DNA of 64,000 nucleotides from Elmis aenea. Its lineage: Eukaryota > Arthropoda > Insecta > Coleoptera > Elmidae. Numbering within the stretch: the stretch's first letter is position 1; every line of letters begins with the position of its first letter. This document shows, piece by piece, positions 23,091-34,893 of this stretch. The notes below the pieces were generated by a model. That model ran no database searches, was not told where the DNA came from, and saw only the letters and a program-made list of their open reading frames with translations. The stretch lies in assembly GCA_947652605.1 (NCBI GenBank), contig OX393577.1:69154108-69218107 (forward strand). The letters run 5' to 3'. Made by a program: the position numbers and the translations under genes.

Positions 23091-23645
23091 TTTAAACACA
23101 GGTAGAGTTAAAATTATGTAGCGGATTAAGATCCAACAAACAGGATTGGCAACATGATCAATATTTGTTTCTATTTTATTATGCTACCTTTATTTTTTAT
23201 TTAAAAAAATAACATCGTATTTGGTTTTAACCGTAAAATAATTCCAACAGAAATAAATGTTTATAAATACATATAAACACAATGAAATGTGTAAATCCGA
23301 TTTGTTTATCATTGCTAAATATTTTAATTTTTACTTTTAATTGCAACATTCAAGTCATTGCATCTTTTAGTACTTATTGGTTTTAACTATGGGTATACGT
23401 GTATATATAAAACAATATCTGTGTATACAAATATTTATTTATTTCTGATTTATTTCTTACATCAGCGACTTAAATATTTCTCTTAGCAACTGAAATTATA
23501 TTAATTGACCTATATTATTCTTATTTACTAATAATATCCGTAATTATAGTTTCCATAACCATTATTAGGGTAGGTTTGTACTTTTAATAAAAACGACTTA
23601 AGCCGTAATTGGGATTTCCATTTCCATAATTGGGGTTTCCTTGAC

Positions 23646-24273
23646 CTAGGTTAAGTCAACAGGCCGATTATTGTTACTAGTAGCATTTATTCCTAGGTCA
23701 GGATAAGCAACAGCGCTATCCAAATTAAGCTCCTCTTTGTGTAAACTTTCAAAATAGGTTTCTTCTATTTGCAACTTATCGTTGATATCGTCTGGAATGT
23801 CGAGGTTATTGGGATTTTGGGGCATAGCCATAATATTCGAGGCTAAAAAAGCCAATGTACACTGAAAATTAAATAATTAAGACTAAAAATCTTGTACATA
23901 CATAATAGATACATTTTGGGAATCAAAATAATCAGTTGTACAGTCAGATACACTATTAAAAGTACATTTCCAGAACAGAATATTTGAGCAGTTTAAGGCT
24001 TTTCATATTTTATTAAGGTGCTTTAAGGCGTATCATTTTAAAAGATGCTTAATTCGTTTTTGTTTAGGCCAAAGAGTTACAAATGCCCACGAAAATCATT
24101 ATAAAGATCTTCATTTGCAAATATTGATGAAACCACAAGACTAATTACATCAACAGACAAATGATAAATTAATAAATGTGTTAACTAAGCTCAAAAAATT
24201 CATAAAAATATCTGTTTAAACTAATTCGGCATAAAATATATATTAAACTTACAACTTGCAGCTTTAAAAACAT
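23646..24273 (-). CDS. P10: B-type secreted peptide, tail frameshifted (78 aa)
   Basis: Exon 1 24273-24253 (7 codons, MFLKLQV as in P7), exon 2 23861-23646. Mature start MPQNPNNLDIPDDINDKLQI, then an extended acidic segment and GINATSNNNRPV. A one-base loss against P7, the same type as in P9, ends the protein at VDLT. The GNPNYG-type tail stays readable out of frame downstream to about 23530. Promoter block ACCTGTTTATTGGGTATATT near 24330. Sequon NAT kept. Confidence 0.62.
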
Positions 24274-24643
24274 TTTGAACACTGGAGGAGTTAGAATGTT
24301 GTTGTTTAATATACCCAATAAACAGGTATTTTCAGCACGACCATATTAACTTTGACCGGCAACCCTAATATTAGAGGAAGCTAATAAATAAAAATAAAAC
24401 CAACTCAAATAGAGAAATAAATTTAAGTTGCTTTTATAGGGTGAAATAGAAAAAGCATCCGCTGCATTTTATTTGTCTTTTGAAATAACAAATGGATTTA
24501 GTTTAAAACCTTACATTTTATAATAAATAAAAAACAACACAATTAAATCTATTAGAGGTATTTGTTTTAATAGCACCGCGTATTTTTATTTCAACGTATT
24601 ATTATTATTATTTGATTAAATATTTAATAAAAATGTTGGTATA

Positions 24644-25445
24644 CAGGGTGCTTAAAAAATGGCGGATCAACGCCATACTACACTATTCAGTAGCACCTTC
24701 CAAGTATTAAAAAAATGTTTAAAAAATTCTACCTTCATTAAATCTTGGAGATATGAAGGTCTGAAAATTGAAATTTAACATTTTTATTAATAGCCCTATT
24801 TGATTATTTCGACAACTTTCTGAAAGCAACGGGTTTTAAATAATGCCCAATAATGATTTTTATGTAAATTAGAGAAAAAATCCGTTTGTGAAAGAATTTT
24901 ATTTTTCATGTTTTGCAAAAAAAAAAAAGTATAATAATTATTTGTCAACCAAGCGATTATTTTGATAAGTTAGGTATTACATTTTAAGCTACCTATGAAA
25001 TTTGATTGAATAAGTCACTTGACATAAAAATTCCAACCTGTCATTCAGAACGTCATTATCCTCGTTGTACTTTAATCAACAAACGAAAATGTATTCAGCC
25101 CGAGAATACAGAGATATGCATTTGGCATTTGGCAGATGTAACATCGTTTATGTATTGTAGCAATTATTTATTTTTCCTTTTAAATCTGACACACTAGGTA
25201 TATCATGACATCAGTAAAGTGTCTTGTTAACTTGGACGCCTACTAGGTATAATAACACAATTTCAACCCTTTAATTCGAGTGCTCGTCAGCAGCATCAGC
25301 ACATAGTTGCCACATTTAACGTAAATTAAAACCTCTATATTTTCTGGAATTCATGAGGTAGAATTTTTTTAACGTTTTTGTAATACTCAGACGGTGCTAC
25401 TGGATAGTGTAGTATGGCGTTGATCCGCCATTTATAAGCACCCTG
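24644..25445. mobile_element. 0.8-kb foldback element with TA duplication
   Basis: The ends are CAGGGTGCTTAAAAAATGGC and the near complement GCCATTTATAAGCACCCTG, flanked by TA. Inverted arms extend about 100 bp (GGATCAACGCCATACTACAC and its complement). The equivalent site in the P8 3' flank (near 19948) is empty: GTTGGTATATATAACG. Nothing recognisable is encoded inside. Shares the CAGGGTGC terminus with the 1.6-kb element. Confidence 0.78.
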
Positions 25446-25516
25446 TATATAACGTTTTAAATATTTATCTAATACTTTATATCTTATACAAAAGGATTCA
25501 AATATAATTAATATTA

Positions 25517-25750
25517 TTAATAATTAGGGCGATTTTGTCTATAGCTGGGACTTCCAAATCCATAATTGGGATTTTCTTGCTCGAAATTTGAGCTTTCTAC
25601 TTGATTATTATTATTAGTTTAATTGTCACCGTAGATATGGCTTTCAAAATTATTTTCTTCTTTTTGAAGCATTTCTTTGATATAGTCTGCATTTTCATTG
25701 GGATATTGGGGCCTAGCTTTAATATTCAAGGCTAGAATGGCCAAAATACA
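25517..25750 (-). pseudogene. P11: A-type peptide pseudogene
   Basis: An exon 2 with acceptor CTCTCAG reads CILAILALNIKARPQYPNEN, then ADYIKEMLQKEENNFESHIY and GDN, then an in-frame TAA where P8 has an Arg codon. After the stop it continues TNNNNQVESSNFEQENPNYG to QNRPNY and a stop. Exon 1 is missing: the segment holding it in P8 and P13 is deleted near 25858. Two lesions, so a pseudogene. Confidence 0.85.
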
Positions 25751-26323
25751 CTGAGAGGTAAGAAATACAAGTGGTAAATCTGGTTTTTGCGTATAAATAA
25801 AACATCAATTCAATTAAAATATATGCATTTTTTTTTAATGTCTTCTTAAATAAAATATTTGGTGGAGTTAAAATTTTGTAGCGAATTAAGATCCAACAAA
25901 CAGGATTGGCAACATGATCAATTTTTGTTTCTATTTTATTATGCTACCTTAATTTTTTATTAAAAAAATAATAACATCGCATTTGGTTTTAACCGTAAAA
26001 TTTGCAACAGAAATAAATGTTTATAAATACATATAAACACAATAAAATGTGTAAATCCGATTTGTTTATCATTGCTAAATATTTTAATTTTTACTTTTAA
26101 TTCAAGACATTGCATATTTTAGTATTGGTTTTAACTATGGGTATACGTATATTTAAAACAATATCAGTGTATACAAATGTTTATTTATTTCTTATTTATT
26201 TCTTACATCAGCGACTTAAACATTTCTCTTCGCCACTGAAACTATATTAATTGACCTATATTGTTCTTATTTACTAATAATATCTGTAATTATAGTTTCT
26301 ATAACCATTATTAGGGTAGGTTT

Positions 26324-26967
26324 TCACTTAATAGAAACGACTTCAGCCATAATTGGGATTTCCATTTCCATAATTGGGGTTTCCTTGCCTAGGTTTACGC
26401 CAACAGGCCGATTATTGTTACTAGTAGCATTTACTCGTAAGTCGGGATAAGCAAGAGGGTTCTCAAAATTATGCTCTTCTATTTGTAACATTTCTTTAAT
26501 ATGGTCTGGAATTTCGAAGTTATTGGGATATTGGGGCATAGCCATAACATTCAAGGTTAAAAAAGCCAATGTACACTGAAAAATTAAATAATTAAGACTA
26601 AAAATCTTGTCAATACGTAATAAATACATGTTGGAAATCAAAATGATCAGTTGTACTGTTGTATAAACTATAAAAAGTACAGCAGTTTAGGGTTTTTCAT
26701 ATCATATTAAGGTGCTTTGGAACGTATCTTTTTAAATGGTCCTTAAATCGTTTTTATTTATACCAAAAAGTTACAAATGCTCACGAAAATCATTATAAAG
26801 ATCTTAATTTGCAAATATTGGCCAAATCACATGAAAAATTATATCAACAGATAAATGATAAACGAATAAATATCTTAGCTCAAAAAATGTATAAAAATAT
26901 TTTTAGTAATTCGATATAATCGTTAATTGTATATTAAACTTACCACGACTTGCACCTTCAGCAACAT
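26324..26967 (-). CDS. P12: B-type secreted peptide, tail frameshifted (91 aa)
   Basis: Exon 1 26967-26944 (MLLKVQVV), exon 2 26575-26324. Mature start MPQYPNNFEIPDHIKEMLQI, EEHNFENPLAYPDLRVNATS. One base is missing in the GGCCAAGGGAACCCC region of P7 (here GGCAAGGAAACCCC), so the tail reads KETPIMEMEIPIM instead of GNPNYG repeats and stops at SIK. The position differs from the P9/P10 lesion, so this is an independent event. Promoter block TACCTGTTTGTTGGGGTATG at about 27024-27003. Sequon NAT kept. Confidence 0.65.
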
Positions 26968-27000
26968 TTTGAATACTGGTGGAGTTAAAACTTTGTGGTG

Positions 27001-27025
27001 TTGCATACCCCAACAAACAGGTATT
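27001..27025 (-). promoter_or_regulatory. P12 promoter block: CCTGTTT element plus TATA-like site
   Basis: Minus strand reads ATACCTGTTTGTTGGGGTATG. The TATA part is degenerate (GTATGCAA) compared with P7. Confidence 0.5.
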
Positions 27026-27298
27026 TACAAAACAACCATGTTAACTTTGACGGTTTTTTTTGAAATAATTAATAACACCATCAATTGCATTAAAGCGTAT
27101 GATTTTATTGGTACTAAGTATTTTTATTTTAATGTATAAGTGCATATATGTTACCCTGCATCTCTATTTGTTGGTTTTTAATATATATTTAAGTGTTAGG
27201 GTATACAGAGTTTTAATTATTACATTATTTAATACTCCATTACTTACACAAACATTTTAATTAAACTAAATAGCTTATAAAAGTCTTCATTACTAAAA

Positions 27299-27825
27299 TC
27301 ATCTCCCATATCCTTGATTGGGGTAGAATTGGGAATAATTAGGGCCATTTTGTTCATAGTTAGGACTTCCAGATCCATAATTTGGATTTCCTTGCCCCAA
27401 ATTTGAGCTTCCTGCTTGATTATTATTGTTTACATTAGTTTTATTGACAACGAAGATATGGCTTTCAAAATTATGCTCTTCTTTTTGCAACATTTCTTTG
27501 ATATGTTCTGGAAATTCATAGTTATTCGGATATTGAGGCCTAGCTCCAATATGTAAGGCTAGAATAGCCAAAATACACTGAAAAGTAAAAAAAAAAAAAT
27601 GGTAAACCTGGTTTATGCGCAAAAGTAAAATACTAATTCCATTTTTTAAAAAATTATTATTTCTTTTGAATAAAATAGTTGTAAGGTAACATGATGATTG
27701 GCTTCATAATTAAAGAAAAATATTAGAACTTTACCACTAGGTTTGATAATGTGAAAAACTTAAACGTAAATGTAAAAATTTTAACTGCATTATAAACTTA
27801 CCACAAGTTGCACCTTCCGAAACAT
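27299..27825 (-). CDS. P13: A-type secreted peptide with full tail (100 aa)
   Basis: Exon 1 27825-27802 (MFRKVQLV), exon 2 27577-27299. Signal peptide to LHIGA, mature start RPQYPNNYEFPEHIKEMLQK, EEHNFESHIFVV. Sequon NKT. Tail LGQGNPNYGSGSPNYEQNGP, then NYSQFYPNQGYGR. Intact representative of sub-type A. Note the Arg in place of Leu in exon 1, which slightly interrupts the signal-peptide core. Confidence 0.8.
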
Positions 27826-28013
27826 TTTAAACACTGGTGGAGTTAAAACTTTGTAGCGGAATATAATCCAACAAACAGGATTGACAACACGACCACATTA
27901 ATATTTATAATTTTTTTTATACACATGTCTCATATAAATATAACATTTTTTAAATTAAAAAGTAGAAAATTCAAAGTTAAGAGCTGACTGGTAAAACCAA
28001 CGTACATACAGCG

Positions 28014-28776
28014 TCATTCAAAAAGTCTGCAACAAATGGAAAAGCTTTTATTATTGGTTTCCGAGAAACTATATTCCTAATAAAAATTGGTGCATGGACT
28101 AAAACCCAATTATAAAATTAAAAAAATCAATAAAATATCATAGGACACTCGATTTTAGTGATTTTTGTTATTTTCGCAAGAGTGTAGTACCCTTATTCTA
28201 AGAGATAAAAAAAATATGAGAAAGAGTTATTTAAAATCTGAAAGTAAGACTAAATTTAAATTTTGAAGGTTGGGTCCTAATTTGCATATTTTAAGAAATT
28301 TTAACATTTAAAAACTCTGCAACAAAAGGAAAAGTTTTATTATTATCGTTTTTTTAAAAAAATTTATTCTTGATAATAGTTGGTGCATGGTCTGAAACCA
28401 GTTTAAAGATGAAAACAAGTTTAATAAAAAGTCATAGTACACTAGATATTAACGATTTTTGAAATATTTGCTAGTACTTGAAGGTTCTTAAGAAATAAAA
28501 ATTGGAATTTGACCGTCAAAATTTAAATTAAGTCTTACTTGTAGATTCTAAATAAGTAACTCTTTTCCATAAAATTTGTTTGTCTCTAAAAATAAGGGCA
28601 CTTTCAACTTGCGAATATTTTAAAAATCGCTAAAATCTAGCGTCCTATGACTTTTTATTAAACTTTTTTTCATCTTAATATTAGTTTTAGACCATGCGCC
28701 AACTTTGATCAAGAATAAAATTTTCTGAGAAATCAATAATTTTTTCTCTCCATTTGTTGCGGAGTTTTTGAATGTT
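28014..28776. repeat. Compound repeat with two direct and one inverted unit
   Basis: CAAAAAGTCTGCAACAAATGG near 28018 recurs in direct order near 28311 (AAAAACTCTGCAACAAAAGG) and inverted near 28750 (CCATTTGTTGCGGAGTTTTTG). Each unit carries a TTGGTGCATGG..TAAAACC-type block about 70 bp inside. A rearranged foldback element; no ORF. Confidence 0.65.
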
Positions 28777-29062
28777 GAAATTTCGTAAAAAATAAATATT
28801 GGAATTTGATTGCCAAAACTTAAATCTAGCTTTATTTTTAGGTTTCAAATAATTCAATCAATTTGTTTATAATTGCTAAATATTTTAATTTTAACTTTTA
28901 ATTGCAACATTTAAGACATTGCATCTGTTAGCATTGGTTTTAACTATGAGTAAATATTTAAAACAATATCAGTGTAAATAAATATTTATTTGTTTCTTAC
29001 GTAAGCGACTTAAATATATATTAAATATCTAATAGAATTTTTAACTTTTAATTGGAATTTTC

Positions 29063-30032
29063 TTATCCATAACTGGGATTTTCTTGCCCATAGTTTTGAT
29101 TTTCCTGTCCATAATTGAAATTTTCTTCTCCATAATTGGGATATCCTTGTGCATAATCTGGATTTCCTTGTCCATTGTTTTGATTTTCCTGCCCGATGTT
29201 AGTGTTATCTGTTTCAGTATTATTTTCAGTAGTGAGTTTAAGCACAAAGGGAACTTCATCAAAATAATTTTCTTCTTTTTGCAACATTTCTTTAATATCG
29301 CCTGGAATTTCAAAGTTACTGGGATATTGAGGCCTAGCTTCAATATTTAAGGCTACAATAGCCAAAATACACTAAAAAATACAAAAAGCAAAATGAAAAT
29401 CTAGTACAGATGAGTTTTATAAATGACTTCGGAACTTATTATTTATCGTTTTTTATTTCTGCATCAGATGATTATTTTATGGTTTCTATGTTTCTTAAAC
29501 AACAGATAAGTGATATTTCAATTAAACTTTAATCAAACTACATCAAACATTTGTTATTAAAAAAAAACTTAGCTATACACTAATTGTAGACTAGATTAGC
29601 TACGACAAAAACAGATAAACTCTAGGAGCGAAAGACGTAAAGAAAAAGATTGAGAAAAACCTATTAATGTATAGCCCTGGGCAAACTGTGTACTACTTCT
29701 AATCTAACAATACATTTTAATTCTCAGTTCTTCGTTATTTTTAACAGGTTCAGTTTTACTTCACTAATTTAAAAAAAAAGGTCAATGCAATATATAATTG
29801 TATGAACCCTTTCTTGTTAAAACCACCTCATAACAGGCAGTTTTGGACAAGCGAATATGTGACCTTTGAAAAATCATTTAAATGGTACTAACTTACAATT
29901 TAATATAGTACTGAGATTCATAAAATGCATAAAATTTGTAATGTTTGTCAAATAGGTTTACCAACACTCATAAATTAATAGTAGATTTAAAGAAGTTTTT
30001 AAACTTACTGCAACTTGTAATTTCGAAAACAT
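29063..30032 (-). CDS. P14: C-type secreted Gln/Asn/Gly/Tyr-rich peptide (110 aa)
   Basis: Exon 1 30032-30009 (MFSKLQVA), exon 2 29371-29063 after TTTTTTAG. Signal peptide to LNIEA, mature start RPQYPSNFEIPGDIKEMLQK, EENYFDEVPFV. Sequon NNT. The tail is a run of about eight GQ(E/G)N(Q/P)xYG-type units ending QENPSYG. Intron 637 bp. Promoter block ATACCTGCTTCTTAAGCTAT followed by ATAAAG. Among the most repetitive tails; exported, function unknown. Confidence 0.82.
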
Positions 30033-30063
30033 TTTGAATACTGAAGAAGTTAAAATTTTGTAG

Positions 30064-30092
30064 CTTTATATAGCTTAAGAAGCAGGTATTTC
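30064..30092 (-). promoter_or_regulatory. P14 promoter block: CCTG(C/T)TT element plus TATATAAAG
   Basis: Minus strand AAATACCTGCTTCTTAAGCT directly followed by ATATAAAGC. Nearly the same in P16 (33376-33403) and P18 (35813-35840). Confidence 0.6.
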
Positions 30093-30281
30093 CAACGCGA
30101 ACATCCTAAATTTGATAAGTTTGTTTATTGGACTTCACAGTAAATGCCTTTGCCACCGGTTTATAAGTAAATACATAAATAACGACCCCCGAAGATACAA
30201 GTAAAACCAATTTCGACGGAAAAAAAAACAATTTGAATGACACTGAAACCTGATACGACCAGCAATATTTTGCATAACTTT

Positions 30282-30831
30282 ACATTTAGGTTACTTTAAT
30301 CGGCTTTGAAGGTTGCGGAATCGTTTTTTTTTAAATAAAAATACAATTTTTAAATGGCACTATGGTGGTACAAGCAGGTATTTAAATGGAACATCTTTTA
30401 ACTAATCCATCGATACAAATAACTTGTATGTTTACTAAAAAAACTGCTTCAAAAACTTCAAATTATTGTTAAGATTTATTAAGAGATCTTGTTAATCGCA
30501 GTACACTGTGCATAACTGCAACAAAACAAATTATCCTTGTTTTATGTTTTACTACTATAGTCATTTAATTAAAAAGTCTAAAGTTTTGGTAATAATTTTT
30601 GCATAATTAGATTACTGCGATTAAAAGGATCTCTTAATAAATCTTCACAATAATTTGAAGTTTTTGAAGCAGACTTTTAATAAAAATACAAGTTATTGGT
30701 ATCGATGGATTCGTTAGAAGAAGCTCCATTTAAATAACCGCTTGTAACACCATAGTTCCATTTAAAAAATTGACTTTTTATCAAAAACCCGAATCCGCAA
30801 CCTTCAAAGCCGACTAAAGTAACCTACATGT
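30282..30831. mobile_element. 550-bp foldback element
   Basis: Left end ACATTTAGGTTACTTTAATC and right end its near complement; the arms match through GGCTTTGAAGGTTGCGG and AAGATTTATTAAGAGATC to the middle (near 30556). No coding capacity. Confidence 0.75.
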
Positions 30832-31367
30832 CATTTAAAATTTACAAAAACGAATTTTGGACAATTTTTGATATAATAAAAATCCATTTATGCAGGTCAC
30901 GGCACCCTTAATAAAAAATTAAATTTTGTTTCAAAATGTTTTTGGAGTTATAAAAATTAACCAAAATAGTGCCGTTGTATCCAAAACTGCTTCTTCTTTC
31001 CAAAAATGTAAAAATTTACAGGGTTTATCATTTAAAATAACAAAATTGGGGTCGTTTCCGGCGAAACCGGAACTGAAACAAATGTGTGCATGTGTTCAAT
31101 AAGCCCGGTTTTTGCACATATCATATGTCTAAAATTTAATTTATCTAAAATCAAAACTAAAGGAATAAAAGGGGGTGTACCACACTTCATTTACACCCGG
31201 TATATAACGCTTCAATTATTTATCTAATATTTTATATTTTGTACAAAAGATTACAAATCTAATAAACAGGTAATAATTCTTCATTTCTAAATCATCTGTC
31301 ATAATTAAAACTCCCATATCATTGATTAGGGTGGATTTGAGAATAATTAGGGCGATTTTGTCCATAG
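30832..31367. other. Repeat-derived DNA and 3' flank of P15
   Basis: No gene visible. From about 31200 it matches the 3' flanks of P8 and P11 (TATATAACG... TATTTATCTAATA). The segment before it appears to be further inserted DNA, boundary unclear. Confidence 0.4.
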
Positions 31368-32034
31368 TTAGGACGTCCATATCCATATATTGGAATTTTC
31401 TTGCCCGAAATTTGAGCTTCCTGTTTGATTATTAATATTATTGTTTATCAAAGATTGATTGCCACCGAGGAGTAAGCTGTCAAAATCATATTCTTCTTGT
31501 TGCAACATTTCTTTGATATTGTCTGGAATTTCGTAGTTATTGGGATATTGTGGCCTAGCTCTAATATTCAAGGCTAATATAGCCATAATACACTGAAAAG
31601 TGAGCAATAAAAATGGTTAACACGGTTTATACGTACAAATAAAGTACAAATTTAATTATAAAATCTTATTTTTTAATTTTCATTTTGAATAAGTATCTAT
31701 ATAGGTACTAGTTTTGGCAGTATCGTCTCTTTTGGGTATGTAGATTATTCCTTAACTTGTTAAAAAAACATAAGTGACTTTTAATTACATTCGAATATTT
31801 GAAATGAATTCCTTAAACTTAGCAAAGTAATCTCAAGATAAAAATACATTAAACATTACTCTTTGCCAAACAAAAAGTTCTGTTTTGAGAAATATGTAAC
31901 CCAAAAGTTATGGCATAATTTTTCAATGTAATATGATGGTTGGCCACTAGGTTTGATAAAAAGAAAACTTAAACGTAAATGTAAAAATATTAACTGCATT
32001 ATAAACTTACCACAAGTTGCACCTTTAGAAACAT
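31368..32034 (-). CDS. P15: A-type peptide with frameshifted tail (82 aa)
   Basis: Exon 1 32034-32011 (MFLKVQLV), exon 2 31592-31368. Nearly identical to P17 through RPQYPNNYEIPDNIKEMLQQ, EEYDFDSLLLGG and the NQS sequon. One extra base (AATTCCAATATATGG versus AATTCAAATTATGG in P17) turns the tail into IWIWTS and a stop. The old frame downstream also has gained a TGA, so the tail is decaying. Signal peptide and core remain intact. Confidence 0.65.
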
Positions 32035-32367
32035 TTTCAACACTGGTTAATTTAAAATTATGTAGCGGATTATAATCTAACAAACAGGATTGGCAACATG
32101 ATCACATTAACATAGATACATTTTTTTACCACATGTCTCATATAAATACAAAATGTTTTTAAACTATAAAGTAGAATTTTCAAAGTAAGAGCTGACTGGT
32201 AAAACGAACATAATTATATAGAAATAAATATATTGCATCGCTTAGTAATGGTTTTAACTATGAGTAAATATTTAAAACAATTTCAGTGTATATAAATAAT
32301 TATGTATTTCTAACATCAGCGACTTTAATATACATTAATTATCTAATAATATACTTAAATCTCAAAA

Positions 32368-33344
32368 TCATCTGTCATAATTATTGTAACTACCGTATCC
32401 TTGATTAGGGTTGTTTTGTTCATAATTTCCATAACCATAACTGGGATTTCCTTGCCCATAATTAGAATTTTCTTCACCATAGGTTGGATTTCCTTGCCCA
32501 TAGTTTTGATTTCCTTGTCCATAATTAGAATTTTCTTCCCCATACGTTGGATTTCCTTGCCCATAGTTTTGATTTCCTTGTCCGAAATTTGAGCTACCTA
32601 CTTGAGTATTATTTGGAGCACCGACCCAGACAGGGTTTTCAAAATTATTTTCTTCTTTTTGCAACATTTGTTTAATATGGTCCGGAATTTGCACATTATT
32701 GGGATATTGAGGCCTAGCTTCAATATTGAAGGCTACAATAGCCAAAATACACTAAAAAAAAAGTTAAAATCTAGTACCAATAAGTTTTATAAATGTTTTG
32801 GGATTAAATAAATCGCTTTTTATTTCTTCAACAAAAGATTATTTTATTGTCCCTATTTTCGTTAAACAGCAAATAAGTGATATTTATTGGTTAAGACACA
32901 TTTGTATTGAAAATGAATTACTTCTTCATCCATTTATTTATAGCTCATTTATGGATGTTTAAAAAATTTAACTATAACCTTAGGCCGATAACCTACTAAC
33001 TAAACAAAATATTTTGATAAAACGTTTCTTAGTTCGACAAATATTTATTTTTAGCAGTCCCAGTAATAAGTTTGATAATTAAAAAAAAAGGAATGTAATG
33101 TATAACTGCTTTAATAATTAATTTATGCAACTTTAAACGTGTAGTTTTAAAAAAGTAAATTTTTTTGCTTTGAAAAATCATTTTAATTGCAATAACTTAC
33201 AATTTAATACAGTATTAAGATTCATTAATCGCATTGTAATGTTTGTCAAATAGGTTTACTAACACTCAAACGATTAAAGTTAAACAAAGATGTATAAAAA
33301 AAAGTAGTTATTAAACTTACTGCGACTTGTAACTTCAAAGACAT
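32368..33344 (-). CDS. P16: C-type secreted peptide, longest tail (135 aa)
   Basis: Exon 1 33344-33321 (MSLKLQVA), exon 2 32751-32368. Signal peptide to FNIEA, mature start RPQYPNNVQIPDHIKQMLQK, EENNFENPVWVGAPNNTQVG with sequon NNT. The tail holds about ten GQGN(Q/P)xYG or GEENSNYG units, extended by a 63-bp (21-codon) tandem duplication at 32462-32587, and ends GYGSYNNYDR. P18 is its segmental duplicate without this expansion. Promoter block as in P14. Confidence 0.83.
32462..32587 (-). repeat. Two 63-bp tandem repeats in the P16 tail
   Basis: Units 32462-32524 and 32525-32587 differ by a few bases. Each encodes 21 residues (GQGNQNYGQGNPTYGEENSN plus Y). The reading frame is kept. Confidence 0.88.
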
Positions 33345-33375
33345 TTTGAATACTGATGAAGTTAAAACTTCGTAA

Positions 33376-33403
33376 CTTTATATAGCTTAAGAAACAGGTA
33401 TTT
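33376..33403 (-). promoter_or_regulatory. P16 promoter block: CCTGTTT element plus TATATAAAG
   Basis: Minus strand AAATACCTGTTTCTTAAGCT directly followed by ATATAAAGTTACG, about 35-60 bp upstream of the start codon. Confidence 0.6.
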
Positions 33404-33649
33404 CCAACGCGAACGTCCTAAATTTGATAAATTTGTTTGATGAACTTCACGTTCAAATGCCAATGCTACCGAATTATAACTAAATATGGGTATAGATAAC
33501 GATGCGCGATGTCAAGAAGTCAAGAATCAAGTAGGATGGAAAAACCGACTTCGAAGGAAATAAATTAATGTAAATGACACTGAAACCCGATACAACCAAC
33601 AATACCTTACATAAAAATAATTGTAGCTATTAACTTCTCCATTCCCAAA

Positions 33650-34364
33650 TCATCTGTCATAATTAAAACTCCCATAACCTTGACTGAAGTTGATTTGGGA
33701 ATAATTAGGGCGATTTTGTCCATAGTAAGGGCTTCCAAATCCATAATTTGAATTTGCATGACCGAAATTTGAGCTTTCTGCATGATTATTATTGTTTATT
33801 AAAGATTGATTGCCACCGAGGAGTTTGTTGTTAAAATCATATTCTTCTTGTTGCAACATTTCTTTGATATTGTCAGGAATTTCGTAGTTATTGGGATATT
33901 GTGGCCTAGCTCTAATATTCAAGGCTAATATAGCCATAATACACTGAAAAGTGAGCAATAAAAATGGTTAACACGGTTTATACGTACAAATAAAGTACAA
34001 ATTTAATTATAAAATCTTATTTTTTAATTTTCTTTTTGAATAAGTATCTATATACTAGTTTTGGCAGTATCGTCTCTTTTGGGTATGTATTATTCCTTAA
34101 CTTGTTAGAAAAACATAAGTGACTTTTAATTACATTACATTCGAATAAATGAAATGAATTCCTTAAACTTAGCAAAGTAATCTCAAGATAAAAATGCAAA
34201 CAAAAAGTTCTGTTTTGAGAAATATGTAACCCAAAAGTTATGGCATAATTTTTCAGTGTAATATGCTGGTTGGCCACTAGGTTTGATAAAAAGAAAACTT
34301 AAACGTAAATGTAAAAATATTAACTGCATTATAAACTTACCACAAGTTGCACCTTTAGAAACAT
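33650..34364 (-). CDS. P17: A-type secreted peptide, full tail (105 aa)
   Basis: Exon 1 34364-34341 (MFLKVQLV), exon 2 33943-33650. Signal peptide to LNIRA, mature start RPQYPNNYEIPDNIKEMLQQ, EEYDFNNKLLGG, sequon NQS. Tail NSNYGFGSPYYGQNRPNYSQ, then INFSQGYGSFNYDR. Intact counterpart of P15; the intron and 500 bp of upstream DNA are nearly identical, so the P15-P16 pair and the P17-P18 pair arose by one duplication. Confidence 0.82.
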
Positions 34365-34893
34365 TTTAAACACTGGTTAAGTTAAAATTATATAGCGGAT
34401 TATAATTTAACAAACAGGATTGGCAACATGATCATATTAACATTGATATTTTTTTTACCACATGTCTCATATAAATACAAAATGTTTTTAAACTATAAAG
34501 TAGAATTTTCAAAATAAGAGCTGACTGGTAAAACCAACACACATACGAGTAGAAATAAATGGTTCGTTTCTATTTTATGATGTTACTTTTATTTTTCATT
34601 AAAAGAAATAACATCGCATTTGGTTTTAACCGTTAAATAATCCCAACAGATATACAATGTTTAAATACAGATAAACACAATAAAATGTGTAAATCCAATT
34701 TGTTTATCATTGCTAAGTATTTTAATTTTAACTTTTAATTGCAACATTCAAGACATTGCATCTTCTAGTATTGGTTTTAACTAAGTATGTATATATTTAA
34801 AACAATATTAGTGTATTTAAATATTTATTTATTAAGTTGTTTATTTCTTACATCAGCGAATTAATTATCTAATAATATTCTTAATTCTCAAAA

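Noticed and set aside
25006..25197. 63-codon open frame on the plus strand
   Set aside because: Inside the 0.8-kb foldback element, no motif.
32448..32590. Short regular repeats that might suggest a CRISPR array
   Set aside because: Continuous in-frame coding repeats with no unique spacers, in a eukaryotic locus.
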